DNA from: CAVOHU01 sp963817885
Lineage (GTDB): Bacteria; Acidobacteriota; Vicinamibacteria; Vicinamibacterales; JAKQTR01
Direction: 5' to 3'
Length of the DNA stretch: 64,000 nucleotides
Assembly: GCA_963817885.1 (NCBI GenBank)
Contig: CAWFQE010000002.1
Span: 310,001 to 374,000, forward strand
Program-made: the position numbers and the translations under genes
Part shown: positions 38,927 through 49,249 of the stretch, piece by piece
How positions within the stretch are numbered: the first letter of the stretch is position 1
Layout of the letters: the number at the start of each line of letters is the position of its first letter
Notes under the pieces: generated by a model
Databases searched by the model: none
What the model was told of the DNA's origin: nothing
Seen by the model: the letters and a program-made list of their open reading frames with translations, nothing else

Positions 38927-40988
38927 CAGGGGTCGGCCTCTGGCGCTCGCACTGGCGGGCGCGCTGTTCCTTTTCCACGGCGCGGGTGCGGCCGGGATGG
39001 CCGAAGACGCCCGCGCGATTCTGGTCGAGGCGGAAAACCGCCAGCGGAGCCAGACCCAGGAATACGTCGGCGAGGTGGTCGCGGTGTCGGCGAGCGGAAA
39101 GGAACATCGCAAGACGTGGCGCAGCTACCGCGAGGGCTCGGCCGGCAACGCCAGCCAGCTGATCAGGTTCGTCGCGCCGCCCGAGGTCAAGGGCGTCGGC
39201 TACCTCTCGCGCAGCCGTCCGGGCAAGACGACCGAGCAGTGGCTCTACCTGCCGTCGATGAAGCGGGAACGGCGCATCGCCAGCCAGGATCGCGACTCGT
39301 CTTTTCTCGGGACGGACTTCAACTACGAGGACATGGAGGAGTTCGATCACACGAAGTACGACGTGTCGCTCCTCCCTGACGAATCGATCGACGGTCAGCC
39401 CTGCTTCGTCATCGACATGAGACCCCGCAACCCCTCGATTTACGCGAAGAAGATCATCGCGCTGCGGAAGGATCGGCTCGCCACGGTCCGGCTCGATCTG
39501 TACCGGAGGGGCGACGCCAAGCCGTCGAAGAGGCTCGTCCTCACCGACTACGAGCTCATCGCCGGGCGCTGGGCCGCGCGGACCATCGTGATGCAGGACT
39601 ACCGCAAGGGCAGCCGGACGACGATCCGCCTGGACGATCTGGCGTTCGACAGGCCGCAGCCGCAGGACCGGTTCACGCTGCAGAACCTGACGCGCGAAGG
39701 CGGCGAGGATTCCGCGCCCGTCCGGAAGACGAGCGCGCCGGCCGTGGCGAGATCGCGGATGATGTCCGCGTTCCGCCATCTCTCCGCCGCCACCGGGGGT
39801 GCGGCGCCCGCGGCGATCGACTGGGGCCTGTCGGGATACGCCGAGACCACCCTGTTCGGGTACACGAATCGATCGGGCACCAACGAACCGAGGGTGACCG
39901 CGTGGAGCACCCTCTTCCTCAGGCAGGAGGCCCGCATCCGGGGCGTGCGTGCGACGGCGGCGGTGCGGGCCGAGTTGATCCCGAGCGAGAGCCGGGGACC
40001 GATCGCGCTGGATCTCGCCGATCGCAATCCCCGGCGGTCGCCGATCTCGTTACGCGAGCTCTCGATTGCCGTGCCAGTCGCCTCGGCGATCGACTTTCAG
40101 ATCGGCCGCTTCGAGGTGGGCTGGGGCCGGACCGACGTCTACTCGCCCGCGGACTCCTACCTGCCTCGCGACGCATCCGACGCGCTGGCCATGGAACGCC
40201 TGCCTCTCTGGGGCGCCCGGCTCCAGGGCGAGCGCGGCAACGTCCGCTTCGATCTCTACGGCTCGTTCGTGACCACGCCCTGGCGGATGCCGATCATGGA
40301 GGGCCGCTACTCGCCCTACGCGGCCATCGACTACTACCTGCGTGTGATCCCGGGCGCCCCCCCGCGCGGAGGATTTGGATCGATCCGGGTTCTCAGGACC
40401 GGCGAGAACCTGGACCTCGGCGCGTGGGCCCGGACCGGTGTCCGGCCGATGCCGCTGATGGTGCCCGAGATTGACGAAGCCACCGAGGTGGGGGCCAGCC
40501 ACATCGTGCCGACCAGCCTCCGCTTCGTACGGGAAACGGGTGCGGGTGTGGAGGTGTGCCGCACCTTCACCAACTGGATCCTCCGCGGTGAAGCCGCCGT
40601 GCTGACCTCGCCCGATCCCGCGGTCGGCACGACGATCCCGTGGAGCTTCGAGGCGGAATTCCCTTTTCGCAGCGGCAGCGTCACGGCCACCTTCGCCGAC
40701 AACGCCCGCGACCCGCCAAAGGATCCGAACGTGCCGTTCCAGATCGAGTTCCTGCCGGGCTTCTGGATCACCGTCAACCAGAGCGAGTCCTGGGGCGACT
40801 GGAAGGTCATCTGGACCGGAACCTTCAAGCGGATTGGCGGCGTCCTCGCTGGTGAAGTGACCCACGCGCTGACCGACACGCTCAGGCTGGTCGCCGGCGC
40901 TGACATGCCGTTTGGCGCCCGACTGGGCACGCCTGGCGCGTACTACCAGGCGCGCCGCATTCGAGCCTCGCTGCGCCTGAGCTGGTAA
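38919..40988 (+). CDS. LolA-like outer-membrane lipoprotein-sorting domain fused to a beta-barrel
   Basis: 689 residues. A signal peptide (LALALAGALFLFHGAGAAG) precedes a LolA-like half-barrel at about residues 30-260: YLSRSRPGKTTEQWLYLPSM, then SSFLGTDFNYEDMEEFDH and the tail TIRLDDLAFDRPQPQDRF. From about residue 300 the chain turns into antiparallel beta strands of an outer-membrane barrel (IDWGLSGYAETTLFGYTNRS, IDFQIGRFEVGWGRTDVYSP, ending RIRASLRLSW). These are usually separate proteins in LolD/FtsX loci. The ATG at 38919 overlaps the permease stop by eight bases, so all three genes are co-translated. Confidence 0.85.
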   Translation: MNDRGRPLALALAGALFLFHGAGAAGMAEDARAILVEAENRQRSQTQEYVGEVVAVSASGKEHRKTWRSYREGSAGNASQLIRFVAPPEVKGVGYLSRSRPGKTTEQWLYLPSMKRERRIASQDRDSSFLGTDFNYEDMEEFDHTKYDVSLLPDESIDGQPCFVIDMRPRNPSIYAKKIIALRKDRLATVRLDLYRRGDAKPSKRLVLTDYELIAGRWAARTIVMQDYRKGSRTTIRLDDLAFDRPQPQDRFTLQNLTREGGEDSAPVRKTSAPAVARSRMMSAFRHLSAATGGAAPAAIDWGLSGYAETTLFGYTNRSGTNEPRVTAWSTLFLRQEARIRGVRATAAVRAELIPSESRGPIALDLADRNPRRSPISLRELSIAVPVASAIDFQIGRFEVGWGRTDVYSPADSYLPRDASDALAMERLPLWGARLQGERGNVRFDLYGSFVTTPWRMPIMEGRYSPYAAIDYYLRVIPGAPPRGGFGSIRVLRTGENLDLGAWARTGVRPMPLMVPEIDEATEVGASHIVPTSLRFVRETGAGVEVCRTFTNWILRGEAAVLTSPDPAVGTTIPWSFEAEFPFRSGSVTATFADNARDPPKDPNVPFQIEFLPGFWITVNQSESWGDWKVIWTGTFKRIGGVLAGEVTHALTDTLRLVAGADMPFGARLGTPGAYYQARRIRASLRLSW

Positions 40989-41097
40989 TCGCGGCCCCGG
41001 CGCCCGCGGTCCTCTTCCTTCCCCATCCTGTTCGGATCGTCCCCGCCCGGCCAACGGCGGCAGCCCGCCTGCCGGCCGTGCGCGCACCGCGCCGTAT

Positions 41098-44000
41098 TCA
41101 GCGCGCCGGGGATGCCTCGGCGGGCGCAATCCACCGAGGCAGGCAGGCGGCGACGAGCGAGGCGTCTACCGGAGGGCAGGCGATGCCGGTCCCTGTCAGC
41201 GCCGCCAGTGCCCGGCGGCAATCATAGCGCGGCGCCGATCCGGCGCCACCGGCGCCAGGTGCAAGGTGTGCCAGCTCCATCACCATCGCGCGGGCCAGAT
41301 CGGGCGGTGCGGCCAGTGCCGCGCTCGCCGACCGGCGCGCGGTCATCGTATTCAACGCCGAGATCCACTCGGCTGGCGACACCAGGCGAAGCGGATGACC
41401 CGCCTCTCCGATCCATCGGATCACGTCACTGAATCGCGCCGGATCGGGATTGGCGAGATGGAACACGGACGCGGAAGGATCCGGCCGCATCGAGAGACGG
41501 ACCATTGCCGCAGCCACGTAGCCAACCGGCACGATGTCGAGCGGGTCGTCGCTGTCGGGGGCGACACCCATCTCGATGAGCGTGCGAAACATCGAGCCGA
41601 GCATGTCAGTCGAGCTGCCGGTGCCCGTCCATCTGTCGCCTGCCACCATGCTCGGACGATAGATGGTCGCGGGCAGGCCGCGATTGCGCGCCTGCACCAC
41701 CAGGCGTTCAGCCACCCACTTGCTCTGGAAGTAGCCGACCTCCGGCCCCTCGTACCGTTCTGGCGCGTCGGCCTCTGGCCACGCCCCCGCCTCGCCTTGC
41801 CCAAGACCGAGCACCCCGAGCGTGGATACATGGTGGAAGGCCTTGACGGTCGTCCGTGCTGCGAGCTTCAACAACTCAAGTGTGCCGCCGACGTTCACCG
41901 AACGCAGCACGTCGTACGGGTGAAGGAAATTCACCTCCGCCGCGGCGTGATAGATGGCATCGATGCGTCCCGCGAGCTCGTCGAACGCGCCGCCGGACAG
42001 CCCGAGGAAACGATGCGAAAGGTCGCCCAGGACCGGAACAACCCGGGTCGCCATCAACGCAGGCTCCAGGCCGCAGGCAGAGAGGTTCCGCGCAATCCTC
42101 CCGAAGGCGGACTCGCGAGACGAGGCCCGCATCAGGCAGAAGATCTCCGCGTCGGTTTGCTGCAACAGTTCTCTCAGCAGGTGCCCCCCGAGGAATCCGC
42201 CGGCTCCGGTCAACAGGATGGACCTGGGATTCCGCATGTTCGGTGACCGCGAGGCTGGCACCTCGAACACAGCATCGAGCCTGGCGTCAGCCTCGAGCCG
42301 ATCCGAAACCTCGTCGCCGCCTGCCGATGCCGCGCTCGACGCTCCGTCCACCGCGTCGGCGGTGGCGCGGACAGTCGGTGATTCGAACAGCCGCCGGAGC
42401 GGAAGCTCGACGCCGCACGCCGCCCGGATGCGCGACACGACCTGCACCGCGAGCAGCGAATGCCCGCCCAGGTCGAAGAAGTTGTCGTCGAGGCCGATGA
42501 GGTCCACGTGCAGGGCCTCGCGCCAGATTCCTGCGACCAGCCGTTCGGTGTCGGTCTTGGGAGCGACATACGGCCGGGGCGAGCCCGAACGCGATTGCCA
42601 CGGACGCTCGCGTTCCACCGCCGCCTGGATCTGTTGCGCGGTCGACAACTCCGTCGCAATCCGCGACCAGACGTCGCGGTCCGGCCGATCCTCAGGATCG
42701 CCGCCATCCTCGCTTCGGGCAGGGCCTTCGACCGCCTGAGGTCGCGTGGCTTCTCCACCTGGCTCTTGTGAGATGAGTTCGGCCTGCTCGGGTACCGCAA
42801 AGTCGGCAGGCAGGTCGCACAGCAGTGCGCTGTCCGCTTCGCGAAGGTGCGGCCCGCCAACCGACATCAGGAACGCGCGGGCGGGCGTGTTCGTGGGCGT
42901 GGGCACGGCCCGCAAGCCGACACGCTCGAGTCGCCGCGATCGGGCGTGTTCGATCAGGTCCCGCAGGACCCGATGCTCGACGCCGCGGCCGAGAACCCGG
43001 CAGCTGAGAAGAAAGGTGTCGACCTCCAGGCGCGGCGGGTCTTCGGTCGTGATCGCGAGACCCACCAGCCCGTAGTCGCCGAACCGGTCGGTGACATGCA
43101 CGCCAAGGCACTGGTGGCGGGGTGAGGCGGCCAATTGCGCGATCTCGGACTCGGTTCGCCTGATTGTCGTCAGGTTGAACTGATTCGTGCGCAGCGACAG
43201 CTGAGAGGCCCGTGGGATCTCGGCGTGCTCGAGCGGCCGAATCTCGACCTTCAGCTGAAGCTGTTCGAGGAAGGCTCGCAGCGTCGGGCCGCTCTCGCGC
43301 AGCTGCTCCCGCATCGCCTGGCTCCGGTACGAATCCGTGCGCGCCTTGTCCTCCCCCGTGATCTTGGCGCGGTCCAGGGGCCACACGGCGTTCAGCACCC
43401 GGGCTATCTGCTCGGGCTCTCCCGGAAGCTGAATGGTCAGGACCTCGGGGCAGCCCGCCCTCACCTCTGCGCACTCGGCCGGGTCGTCGTCCAGGAACAC
43501 GAAGCTCCGCAGACCCAGGTGCAGTTCCGCCGCCAGCGAGCGGAGGTTCTCGGACTTGGGATGCCAGTTGATTCTCGACGCAACCAGATGCGTCCGCCGG
43601 AGGGGCATGCCCGGGTTGGCGTCGAACGTCGCGACAACATCTTCCTCGTTGTTCCGGCTGCACAGACAGACAAGGACGCCCGAGCTCGCCAGCTCGACGA
43701 GGGACTCCTGCAGGCGCCGCCGCGCCGGATCGATCCGGACGCCGCCCGGACCGTCCTCGCCGCAGATGCCGTTCCACAGCGTTCCATCGCAGTCGACCAC
43801 CACGACCTTCGAGGGTTCCTGCCGAAGGGCGTTGATGCGCCTCGCGACCATGGTCCCGATTCCTGCCACCGCCAGCGGGCCGAACGGCAGCCCGCCTGGG
43901 TGCCCGACCGTGGCGTCGCGGGCAGATTCCGGGTACATCGTGTCCAGCTCGCGCGTCGTGATGAGGTAGGCCCCGGCAACCTCGCCCACCTCTGCGGCCA

Positions 44001-45888
44001 GCCTGGCCTCCATGTCGCCGATCGATTGCGGCGTTGGCTCGGAGGCCGATGGCACTGGCGAATCGGGGCAGATGCACACGATGTGCGGCGTGCCGGTTCG
44101 GCGGATCGACTGCCGAAGCGCGGCGACCAGGGCCTGGATCGCCTCATCGATCCTGTCGTTCACGCGGGCCAGGTCGAACGGGCGCAGCAACACGATGTTG
44201 ATGCCGTCTGTGTTGCCGGCAAGCAGCCCGTCCGGATCGAGCAACTGCTGGAAGATCTGATCGAGCGGTGCGGACTGGACGTTCACCGTCCGCCCAAGCG
44301 TGCGCATCCAGAACGCCACGACATCCAGGACCGGCTCGGCGGCAAAGGTCGACGCCAGCGCGATCGTCGGCCGGGGGGCGGCCTCCTTGCCAGGAGCCGC
44401 CCTGCGCGCCAGGGTTTCGTCCGGCGGGAACGCAGACAGCCGGGCGTGCGGATCGCCGATGGCGGTGTCGAGCGTCCTGCGGTAGGCGGCGCTGATCCTC
44501 TCGACGGTGTGGGGATCGAACAAGTCCGCGCTGCCCTCGATCGCGATGGAGAGCGCGTCGACTCCTTCGAGGACGAGCAGCATCAGGTCGAACTGCGCGG
44601 TTCCCGGATCGACATGGAACGGCTCGACCTCGAGATCCCCAATCCTCAGCGGCGCAATCGGCGGCGGCTGGGTGAACAGCACCTGGACGAACGGCGTGTA
44701 TGTCGTCTCGCGATCCGGCCGCGCGACTTCGACAACCTTGATCAGGGGCACGTCCGGGTGCGCGAATGCGTCCAGGGCCGCGCGCCTGACATCGGCGAGC
44801 AGCTCCATGAAGGAGGGATCACCGTCAGGATGGAGCCGCAGAATCAACGTGTTCGCGTACAGCCCGACGCCGTCTTCGGTCCCGGGATAATCGCGCCCCG
44901 AAACCGGCGTGCCGAACAGGATGTCGGTCTGCCCCGACAGCCGGCGGAGGAGCGTGTAGAAAGCCGCGAGCAGCGTGATGAACGGGGTGACGCCCTGGCG
45001 CCGGCTCAGCGCGCGGATCTCGGAGGTCAGCTCAGAAGAAAGGTCCAGGACGCAACGCGTCCCCGCATACGACCGATGCGGCGGCCTCGAACGATCGGCG
45101 GGCAGCGTCAGCGCCGGTGGCGGCTGCGCGAGCTGCTGTTTCCAGAACGCCAACGCGGCGTCGAACGAGGGTCCCGTTGAACGCTCGCGCTGCCGCTGCA
45201 CGTGCGCCCGGTACTGCGTCACCGGCTCGGGAAGCGGAGACGGGCAGCCTCGGGAGAAGGCACGATACAGCGCGTCCAGCTCCCGGTGCATCACGCCGAG
45301 TGACCACCCGTCCGACACGATGTGGTGGGTCGCGACCGCCAGAAGATGCTCGGCGGGACCCACTCGCACCAGGACGACTCTCAGCAGCGGGCCGGCCGCA
45401 AGATCCATCGGTCGACGGAGCCCGGCGACGACGGTGCGCTCCGCTTGCTGGGCCCGCTCCCCTTCCGGCACCCTTTCGACACTCTCGACATCGAGGCGCA
45501 GTGTCGCCTCGGGGCTCACAACCTGGACGGGCCGCCCGTCGTCTCCCGCCCGGAAGGTGGTTCTCAGGGCCTCGTGGCGCCGGACGATCTCTTCGAACGC
45601 CCGCTCGAGTGCGACGCGGTCCAGCGGCCCTTTCATCCGTAGCGCGAACGAGATGACGAACGCCGGGCTGCCGGGATTCAGCTGATCGACCAGCCAGATC
45701 TGCTCCTGCTCGGGCGTGGCTGGGACCTGCGAGGGCTCATGGTCCGACGAAGCGGCACACCTGCCCGGCGGGGCATCCCCGCTCGCCGGCGCGGCCGACT
45801 GGCGCCGGAGCTGACGGAGCAGCAGCTCGCGCTTCTCTGGTGTCAGGCCCGCCAGCCGACGAGCGAGGTCATCCCTCCGATCGATCAT
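41098..45888 (-). CDS. Condensation-FkbH-carrier-thioester reductase megasynthase
   Basis: 1,596 residues, start ATG 45888 inside the end of the PKS gene (20-base overlap). An N-terminal helix (RLAGLTPEKRELLLRQLRRQ) looks like a docking element. Condensation domain, residues about 55-490, with HHIVSDG at 188-194. FkbH-type HAD-IIIC domain, about 515-1040, with the nucleophile motif VVVDCDGTLWNG near 698 followed by a GNAT-like part (QLSLRTNQFNLTT, VTDRFGDYGLVG). Peptidyl-carrier domain with phosphopantetheine Ser in DLGGHSLLAVQ near 1141. Thioester reductase from about 1225: LLTGAGGFLGGHLLREL and the SDR pair YFQSK near 1387. There is no adenylation domain. FkbH domains are known to take a glyceryl group from 1,3-bisphosphoglycerate onto a carrier; the reductase releases an aldehyde or alcohol. 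Confidence 0.88.
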   Translation of the reverse strand: MIDRRDDLARRLAGLTPEKRELLLRQLRRQSAAPASGDAPPGRCAASSDHEPSQVPATPEQEQIWLVDQLNPGSPAFVISFALRMKGPLDRVALERAFEEIVRRHEALRTTFRAGDDGRPVQVVSPEATLRLDVESVERVPEGERAQQAERTVVAGLRRPMDLAAGPLLRVVLVRVGPAEHLLAVATHHIVSDGWSLGVMHRELDALYRAFSRGCPSPLPEPVTQYRAHVQRQRERSTGPSFDAALAFWKQQLAQPPPALTLPADRSRPPHRSYAGTRCVLDLSSELTSEIRALSRRQGVTPFITLLAAFYTLLRRLSGQTDILFGTPVSGRDYPGTEDGVGLYANTLILRLHPDGDPSFMELLADVRRAALDAFAHPDVPLIKVVEVARPDRETTYTPFVQVLFTQPPPIAPLRIGDLEVEPFHVDPGTAQFDLMLLVLEGVDALSIAIEGSADLFDPHTVERISAAYRRTLDTAIGDPHARLSAFPPDETLARRAAPGKEAAPRPTIALASTFAAEPVLDVVAFWMRTLGRTVNVQSAPLDQIFQQLLDPDGLLAGNTDGINIVLLRPFDLARVNDRIDEAIQALVAALRQSIRRTGTPHIVCICPDSPVPSASEPTPQSIGDMEARLAAEVGEVAGAYLITTRELDTMYPESARDATVGHPGGLPFGPLAVAGIGTMVARRINALRQEPSKVVVVDCDGTLWNGICGEDGPGGVRIDPARRRLQESLVELASSGVLVCLCSRNNEEDVVATFDANPGMPLRRTHLVASRINWHPKSENLRSLAAELHLGLRSFVFLDDDPAECAEVRAGCPEVLTIQLPGEPEQIARVLNAVWPLDRAKITGEDKARTDSYRSQAMREQLRESGPTLRAFLEQLQLKVEIRPLEHAEIPRASQLSLRTNQFNLTTIRRTESEIAQLAASPRHQCLGVHVTDRFGDYGLVGLAITTEDPPRLEVDTFLLSCRVLGRGVEHRVLRDLIEHARSRRLERVGLRAVPTPTNTPARAFLMSVGGPHLREADSALLCDLPADFAVPEQAELISQEPGGEATRPQAVEGPARSEDGGDPEDRPDRDVWSRIATELSTAQQIQAAVERERPWQSRSGSPRPYVAPKTDTERLVAGIWREALHVDLIGLDDNFFDLGGHSLLAVQVVSRIRAACGVELPLRRLFESPTVRATADAVDGASSAASAGGDEVSDRLEADARLDAVFEVPASRSPNMRNPRSILLTGAGGFLGGHLLRELLQQTDAEIFCLMRASSRESAFGRIARNLSACGLEPALMATRVVPVLGDLSHRFLGLSGGAFDELAGRIDAIYHAAAEVNFLHPYDVLRSVNVGGTLELLKLAARTTVKAFHHVSTLGVLGLGQGEAGAWPEADAPERYEGPEVGYFQSKWVAERLVVQARNRGLPATIYRPSMVAGDRWTGTGSSTDMLGSMFRTLIEMGVAPDSDDPLDIVPVGYVAAAMVRLSMRPDPSASVFHLANPDPARFSDVIRWIGEAGHPLRLVSPAEWISALNTMTARRSASAALAAPPDLARAMVMELAHLAPGAGGAGSAPRYDCRRALAALTGTGIACPPVDASLVAACLPRWIAPAEASPAR

Positions 45889-48800
45889 CGGATCCCAGCC
45901 TCGCGCCCGACACGAGTAGCCGCCGGGCCTCATCATCCGGCAGACGTTCCAGCTCGCTCAGCATCCGATTCAGCGTCGCGGCGTCAAGGTGATCGACCTC
46001 GTCCCGGGTCACCGTCGTGGTCTGGACGAGCCGGCGCAGGATGTCGGCGGCCAGCTCGTTGACGCTCGGGCCCTGCAGTAACGCCACGACAGGAATCACG
46101 ACCCCGAGATCACGCTCGACTCGATTCTTCACCTGAACGGCCATCAGCGAGTCGAGACCCGCGCGGTCCAATCGCCGGTCGCAGTCGAGCCTGGCCGGCG
46201 ACAGCCCGAGCACCTCCCCGATCCTGTCTCGCAGATACGCGGCGAGCAACTCTGGTCGCGATACAGGATCGGCAGACAGCACGCCGAGACGGGTCAGGCC
46301 CGTCCGGAGCCGATCATCATGGGACGCGATGCCGTGTGCGGATGCCTGGTCCATGAGAATCGACGGCACGCGTTGTCCGCTTCTGAACTCGCCCACCCGT
46401 GCCCAGTCCGCGGCGACAACGATCGCCTGCGGAACCGATTCGCCGATCAGGTGCGCGAATGCGGCCAGCGCTTCGGTTGGCGGAATCGGGCGGAGGCCCA
46501 GGGACCGGACACTTCGAGCGCGCGCCCGTGTTGATGCCAGCCCGATTTCCGCCCACGGGCCCCAGTTGATGCTCAAGGCCGGGAGCTTCAGGGCGCGGCG
46601 CGACTGCGCAAGGCCGTCCAGGAAGGCGTTGGCCGCTCCGTACGCGGCCTGGCCCGGAGATCCAAGAATCGATGCCACCGACGAGAACAGCACGAAGAAG
46701 TCGAGATCGAGTCCTGCCGTCAGCGTGTGCAGGTTCCATGCGCTGTTGACCTTCGGCCGCATCACGCGGCGGACGCGATCGGCGGTCAGGTCCTGCAGCA
46801 TACCGTCGTCGAGCACGCCGGCCGCATGGACCAACCCGCGCAGCGGCGGTTTCGTGTCACGAATGCGGTCCAGAAGATCGGCAAGCGCGTTCCTGTCGGC
46901 CACATCAACCGACGCCTCGTCGAGGTCCGGGCATCTCTGGCGCAGCCTGGCCAGGGTCTCGCGCGCCGGCCAGCCCGGCCCGCTTCGGCCGGCCAGCACG
47001 AGGTGCCGCGCACCCAGGGTGACGAGCGTGTCGGCGACCGCGAGGCCAAGCCCCCCGAACCCGCCGGTCACGAGGTAGGTGGCATCGGCTGATACGGATC
47101 GGTGCACGATTCGCGAGGAAGGATCCGGCGGAAGGCCGGCGCCCGGAACGCGCAGGACGATCTTGCCGACGTGGGTCCGGCGGGTCATGTAGTCGAATGC
47201 CTCGGGCGCCTCGGAGATGTCGAAGATCTCCCGGGGAAGCGGGAAGAGCGATCCTGCCGCGACGTGCCGCATGATCTCGGCCAGGAACCCGTGAATGAGG
47301 TCGGGCCGATCGCGGCACAATTGCGCCACGTCGAGCCCGAGGAGTGCCGTGTTTCTCGCCAGGACGCCGAGACCAACGGGGCTGTCCCTGATGATGTCGG
47401 TCGCGCCAATCTCGATGAACCGGCCGCCGGGCGCCAGCAGAGAGAGGGACTGCACGAGCCACTCGCCAGGCAGCGCGTTGAGGACGACATCCACGCCGCG
47501 GCCGTCCGTCGCGCGGCGGACCTGGTCCCCGAGGTCGAGCGTCCGGCTGCTGAAGACGTGCTCGATGCCCAGCGAGAGCAGGTGTGCCCGTCGCGCGTCG
47601 GTGCCTGCGGTGGCGATGATCCGGGCGCCGGCCAGCTTCGCCACCTGGATAGCTGCCATGCCGACGCCCCCGCTGGCGGAATGGATGAGCACCCATTCGC
47701 CCTGCGTCGTCCGGCCGAGATGATGGAGGCCGCACCAGGCGGTCAGGAACGCGATCGGAATGGTGGCGGCATCCTCGAAGGCGAGCCCCGGGGGCTTCGG
47801 CACGACCAGCCTGACATCGGTCGTGGCGAAGGATGCGAACGATCCCATCGCCGCGCCGAGTACGGCGTCGCCGACGTGGAAGTTCTCGACGCCCGCGCCC
47901 GAACGTGAAATCGTGCCGGCGCATTCCAGTCCGACACCGGGAAGAGTCAAGCCGGACAGTCCCGTGGCGTTGAGCACGTCACGGAAGTTCAGCCCCGCGG
48001 CGCGCACTTCGATCTCAACCTCGCCGGGACCAGGATCGCGTCTGTGCAGGGTCTGCACCGCGAGCGCGCTCGATCCGCCATTCGCCACGACCTCGAGACG
48101 GAAAGGCTGGGCGTCGGGCAGACCGAGTCGGCTGGCGGAGGCTGCGTTGCCGCCGCCAGGGGCGGTGGATTCCGAGGGTCCGTCTCGAACGAGCCGGGCC
48201 GCGTACCGGTTCCCGCCCCGGAACCCGATCTGATCTTCGAGATCTCCGCTCAGCACATCCTCACAGAGCAGGTCGGCCGCGTCGCTGTCGGGCTCGAGGT
48301 CGATCGTTGTCGTCATCAACTCCGGATGCTCGACAGCGATTGATCGAGCGAAACCGTGAAGCATCGATTGAACCGGGGTCACCGGACCCGCCGGCGTCAC
48401 GGCCTGCGCCCCGCGTGTGACGAGCCACAGCCTGGATGAAGAGAAGACAGTCCCGCGCGCCAGCGACTGAACCAGCGCCAGCACGGTGTCGCATCCGAGC
48501 GAGAGCGTCGATTCGATTTCGACTTCGCCGTCTGTGGAGAGGGTTGGCGCGTCGAGGGCCCACAGGTGGACGATGCCGCGCGGGGGCGTCGCGACGGTTG
48601 ACAGGAGACGGTCGAGATCCTCGGTCCGTCCTGGACGTATCTCACATTCGCCGCTCGTCGAGGCCCGATACCCGGGCCCTGGGAACACCAGGACCGACCG
48701 CTCCCCTCGGCCCTCGAGGCGTTCCGCCAGCCTGCGCGCGACTCCGCCGCGATCGGCAAAGATGATCCAATCGCCATGCCTCGAAGGCCCGGTGCGCGAT

Positions 48801-49249
48801 GGCTGTGCGTCTCCAGCGAGCGGCCGGTTCTCCCAATTCACCCTGTAGAGCCAGCGCCTCCAGCGTTGACCGATTGCGCCCTCGGGCCGGTCGAGACGGC
48901 GAAGTTCGAGCCCCGACATCTCGGCGACCATCCGCCCCGTGTCATCGCAGAGCGTGATGTCTCCGCTCGCGCCGCAGGAACCGGACCCAGGCTCGCTGAT
49001 CAGGCGCGCGTAGCTCCACGCTCGATCCAACCCGCGGTCGTAGAGTTGCAGACGAGCGAGGCGAGCCGGCACCCAGGTCCCGTCGGCCTCGATCCGGCTG
49101 CGACTTCTCGCTGCCGCCGCGGCAAGCACCTGCATCGCGCCATCCAGCAGTGATGGATGAACGAGATACCGGGGCAGCTCCTCGGCGCTCTGCGCTGGCA
49201 GCGCCAGCTCGCCGAGAGCTTCGTTGTCGCCCTGCTGGATCCGGCACAC
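45869..49249 (-). CDS. PKS segment 6: dehydratase C-half, pseudo-KR, enoylreductase, ketoreductase, ACP2
   Basis: DH catalytic Asp in VHPSLLDGAMQVLAAA. A structural pseudo-KR (about 48900-48170) precedes the ER, with NADPH motif LIHSASGGVGMAAIQVAK and LNFRDVLNATGL. The KR shows VTGGFGGLGLAVADTLVTLG, the LDD triplet in VHAAGVLDDGM (B-type, predicting a D-hydroxyl intermediate) and the catalytic Ser/Tyr in FSSVASILGSPGQAAYGAAN. ACP2 ends the protein with RAGLDSLMAVQVKNRVE. All three reductive steps should be active, giving a saturated chain. Confidence 0.85.
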   Translation of the reverse strand: MCRIQQGDNEALGELALPAQSAEELPRYLVHPSLLDGAMQVLAAAAARSRSRIEADGTWVPARLARLQLYDRGLDRAWSYARLISEPGSGSCGASGDITLCDDTGRMVAEMSGLELRRLDRPEGAIGQRWRRWLYRVNWENRPLAGDAQPSRTGPSRHGDWIIFADRGGVARRLAERLEGRGERSVLVFPGPGYRASTSGECEIRPGRTEDLDRLLSTVATPPRGIVHLWALDAPTLSTDGEVEIESTLSLGCDTVLALVQSLARGTVFSSSRLWLVTRGAQAVTPAGPVTPVQSMLHGFARSIAVEHPELMTTTIDLEPDSDAADLLCEDVLSGDLEDQIGFRGGNRYAARLVRDGPSESTAPGGGNAASASRLGLPDAQPFRLEVVANGGSSALAVQTLHRRDPGPGEVEIEVRAAGLNFRDVLNATGLSGLTLPGVGLECAGTISRSGAGVENFHVGDAVLGAAMGSFASFATTDVRLVVPKPPGLAFEDAATIPIAFLTAWCGLHHLGRTTQGEWVLIHSASGGVGMAAIQVAKLAGARIIATAGTDARRAHLLSLGIEHVFSSRTLDLGDQVRRATDGRGVDVVLNALPGEWLVQSLSLLAPGGRFIEIGATDIIRDSPVGLGVLARNTALLGLDVAQLCRDRPDLIHGFLAEIMRHVAAGSLFPLPREIFDISEAPEAFDYMTRRTHVGKIVLRVPGAGLPPDPSSRIVHRSVSADATYLVTGGFGGLGLAVADTLVTLGARHLVLAGRSGPGWPARETLARLRQRCPDLDEASVDVADRNALADLLDRIRDTKPPLRGLVHAAGVLDDGMLQDLTADRVRRVMRPKVNSAWNLHTLTAGLDLDFFVLFSSVASILGSPGQAAYGAANAFLDGLAQSRRALKLPALSINWGPWAEIGLASTRARARSVRSLGLRPIPPTEALAAFAHLIGESVPQAIVVAADWARVGEFRSGQRVPSILMDQASAHGIASHDDRLRTGLTRLGVLSADPVSRPELLAAYLRDRIGEVLGLSPARLDCDRRLDRAGLDSLMAVQVKNRVERDLGVVIPVVALLQGPSVNELAADILRRLVQTTTVTRDEVDHLDAATLNRMLSELERLPDDEARRLLVSGARLGSDDRSEG

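Noticed and set aside
43135..45180. Long plus-strand open frame antisense to the condensation-FkbH gene
   Set aside because: Composition mirrors the minus-strand codons and no motif is present; the minus strand carries all catalytic motifs.
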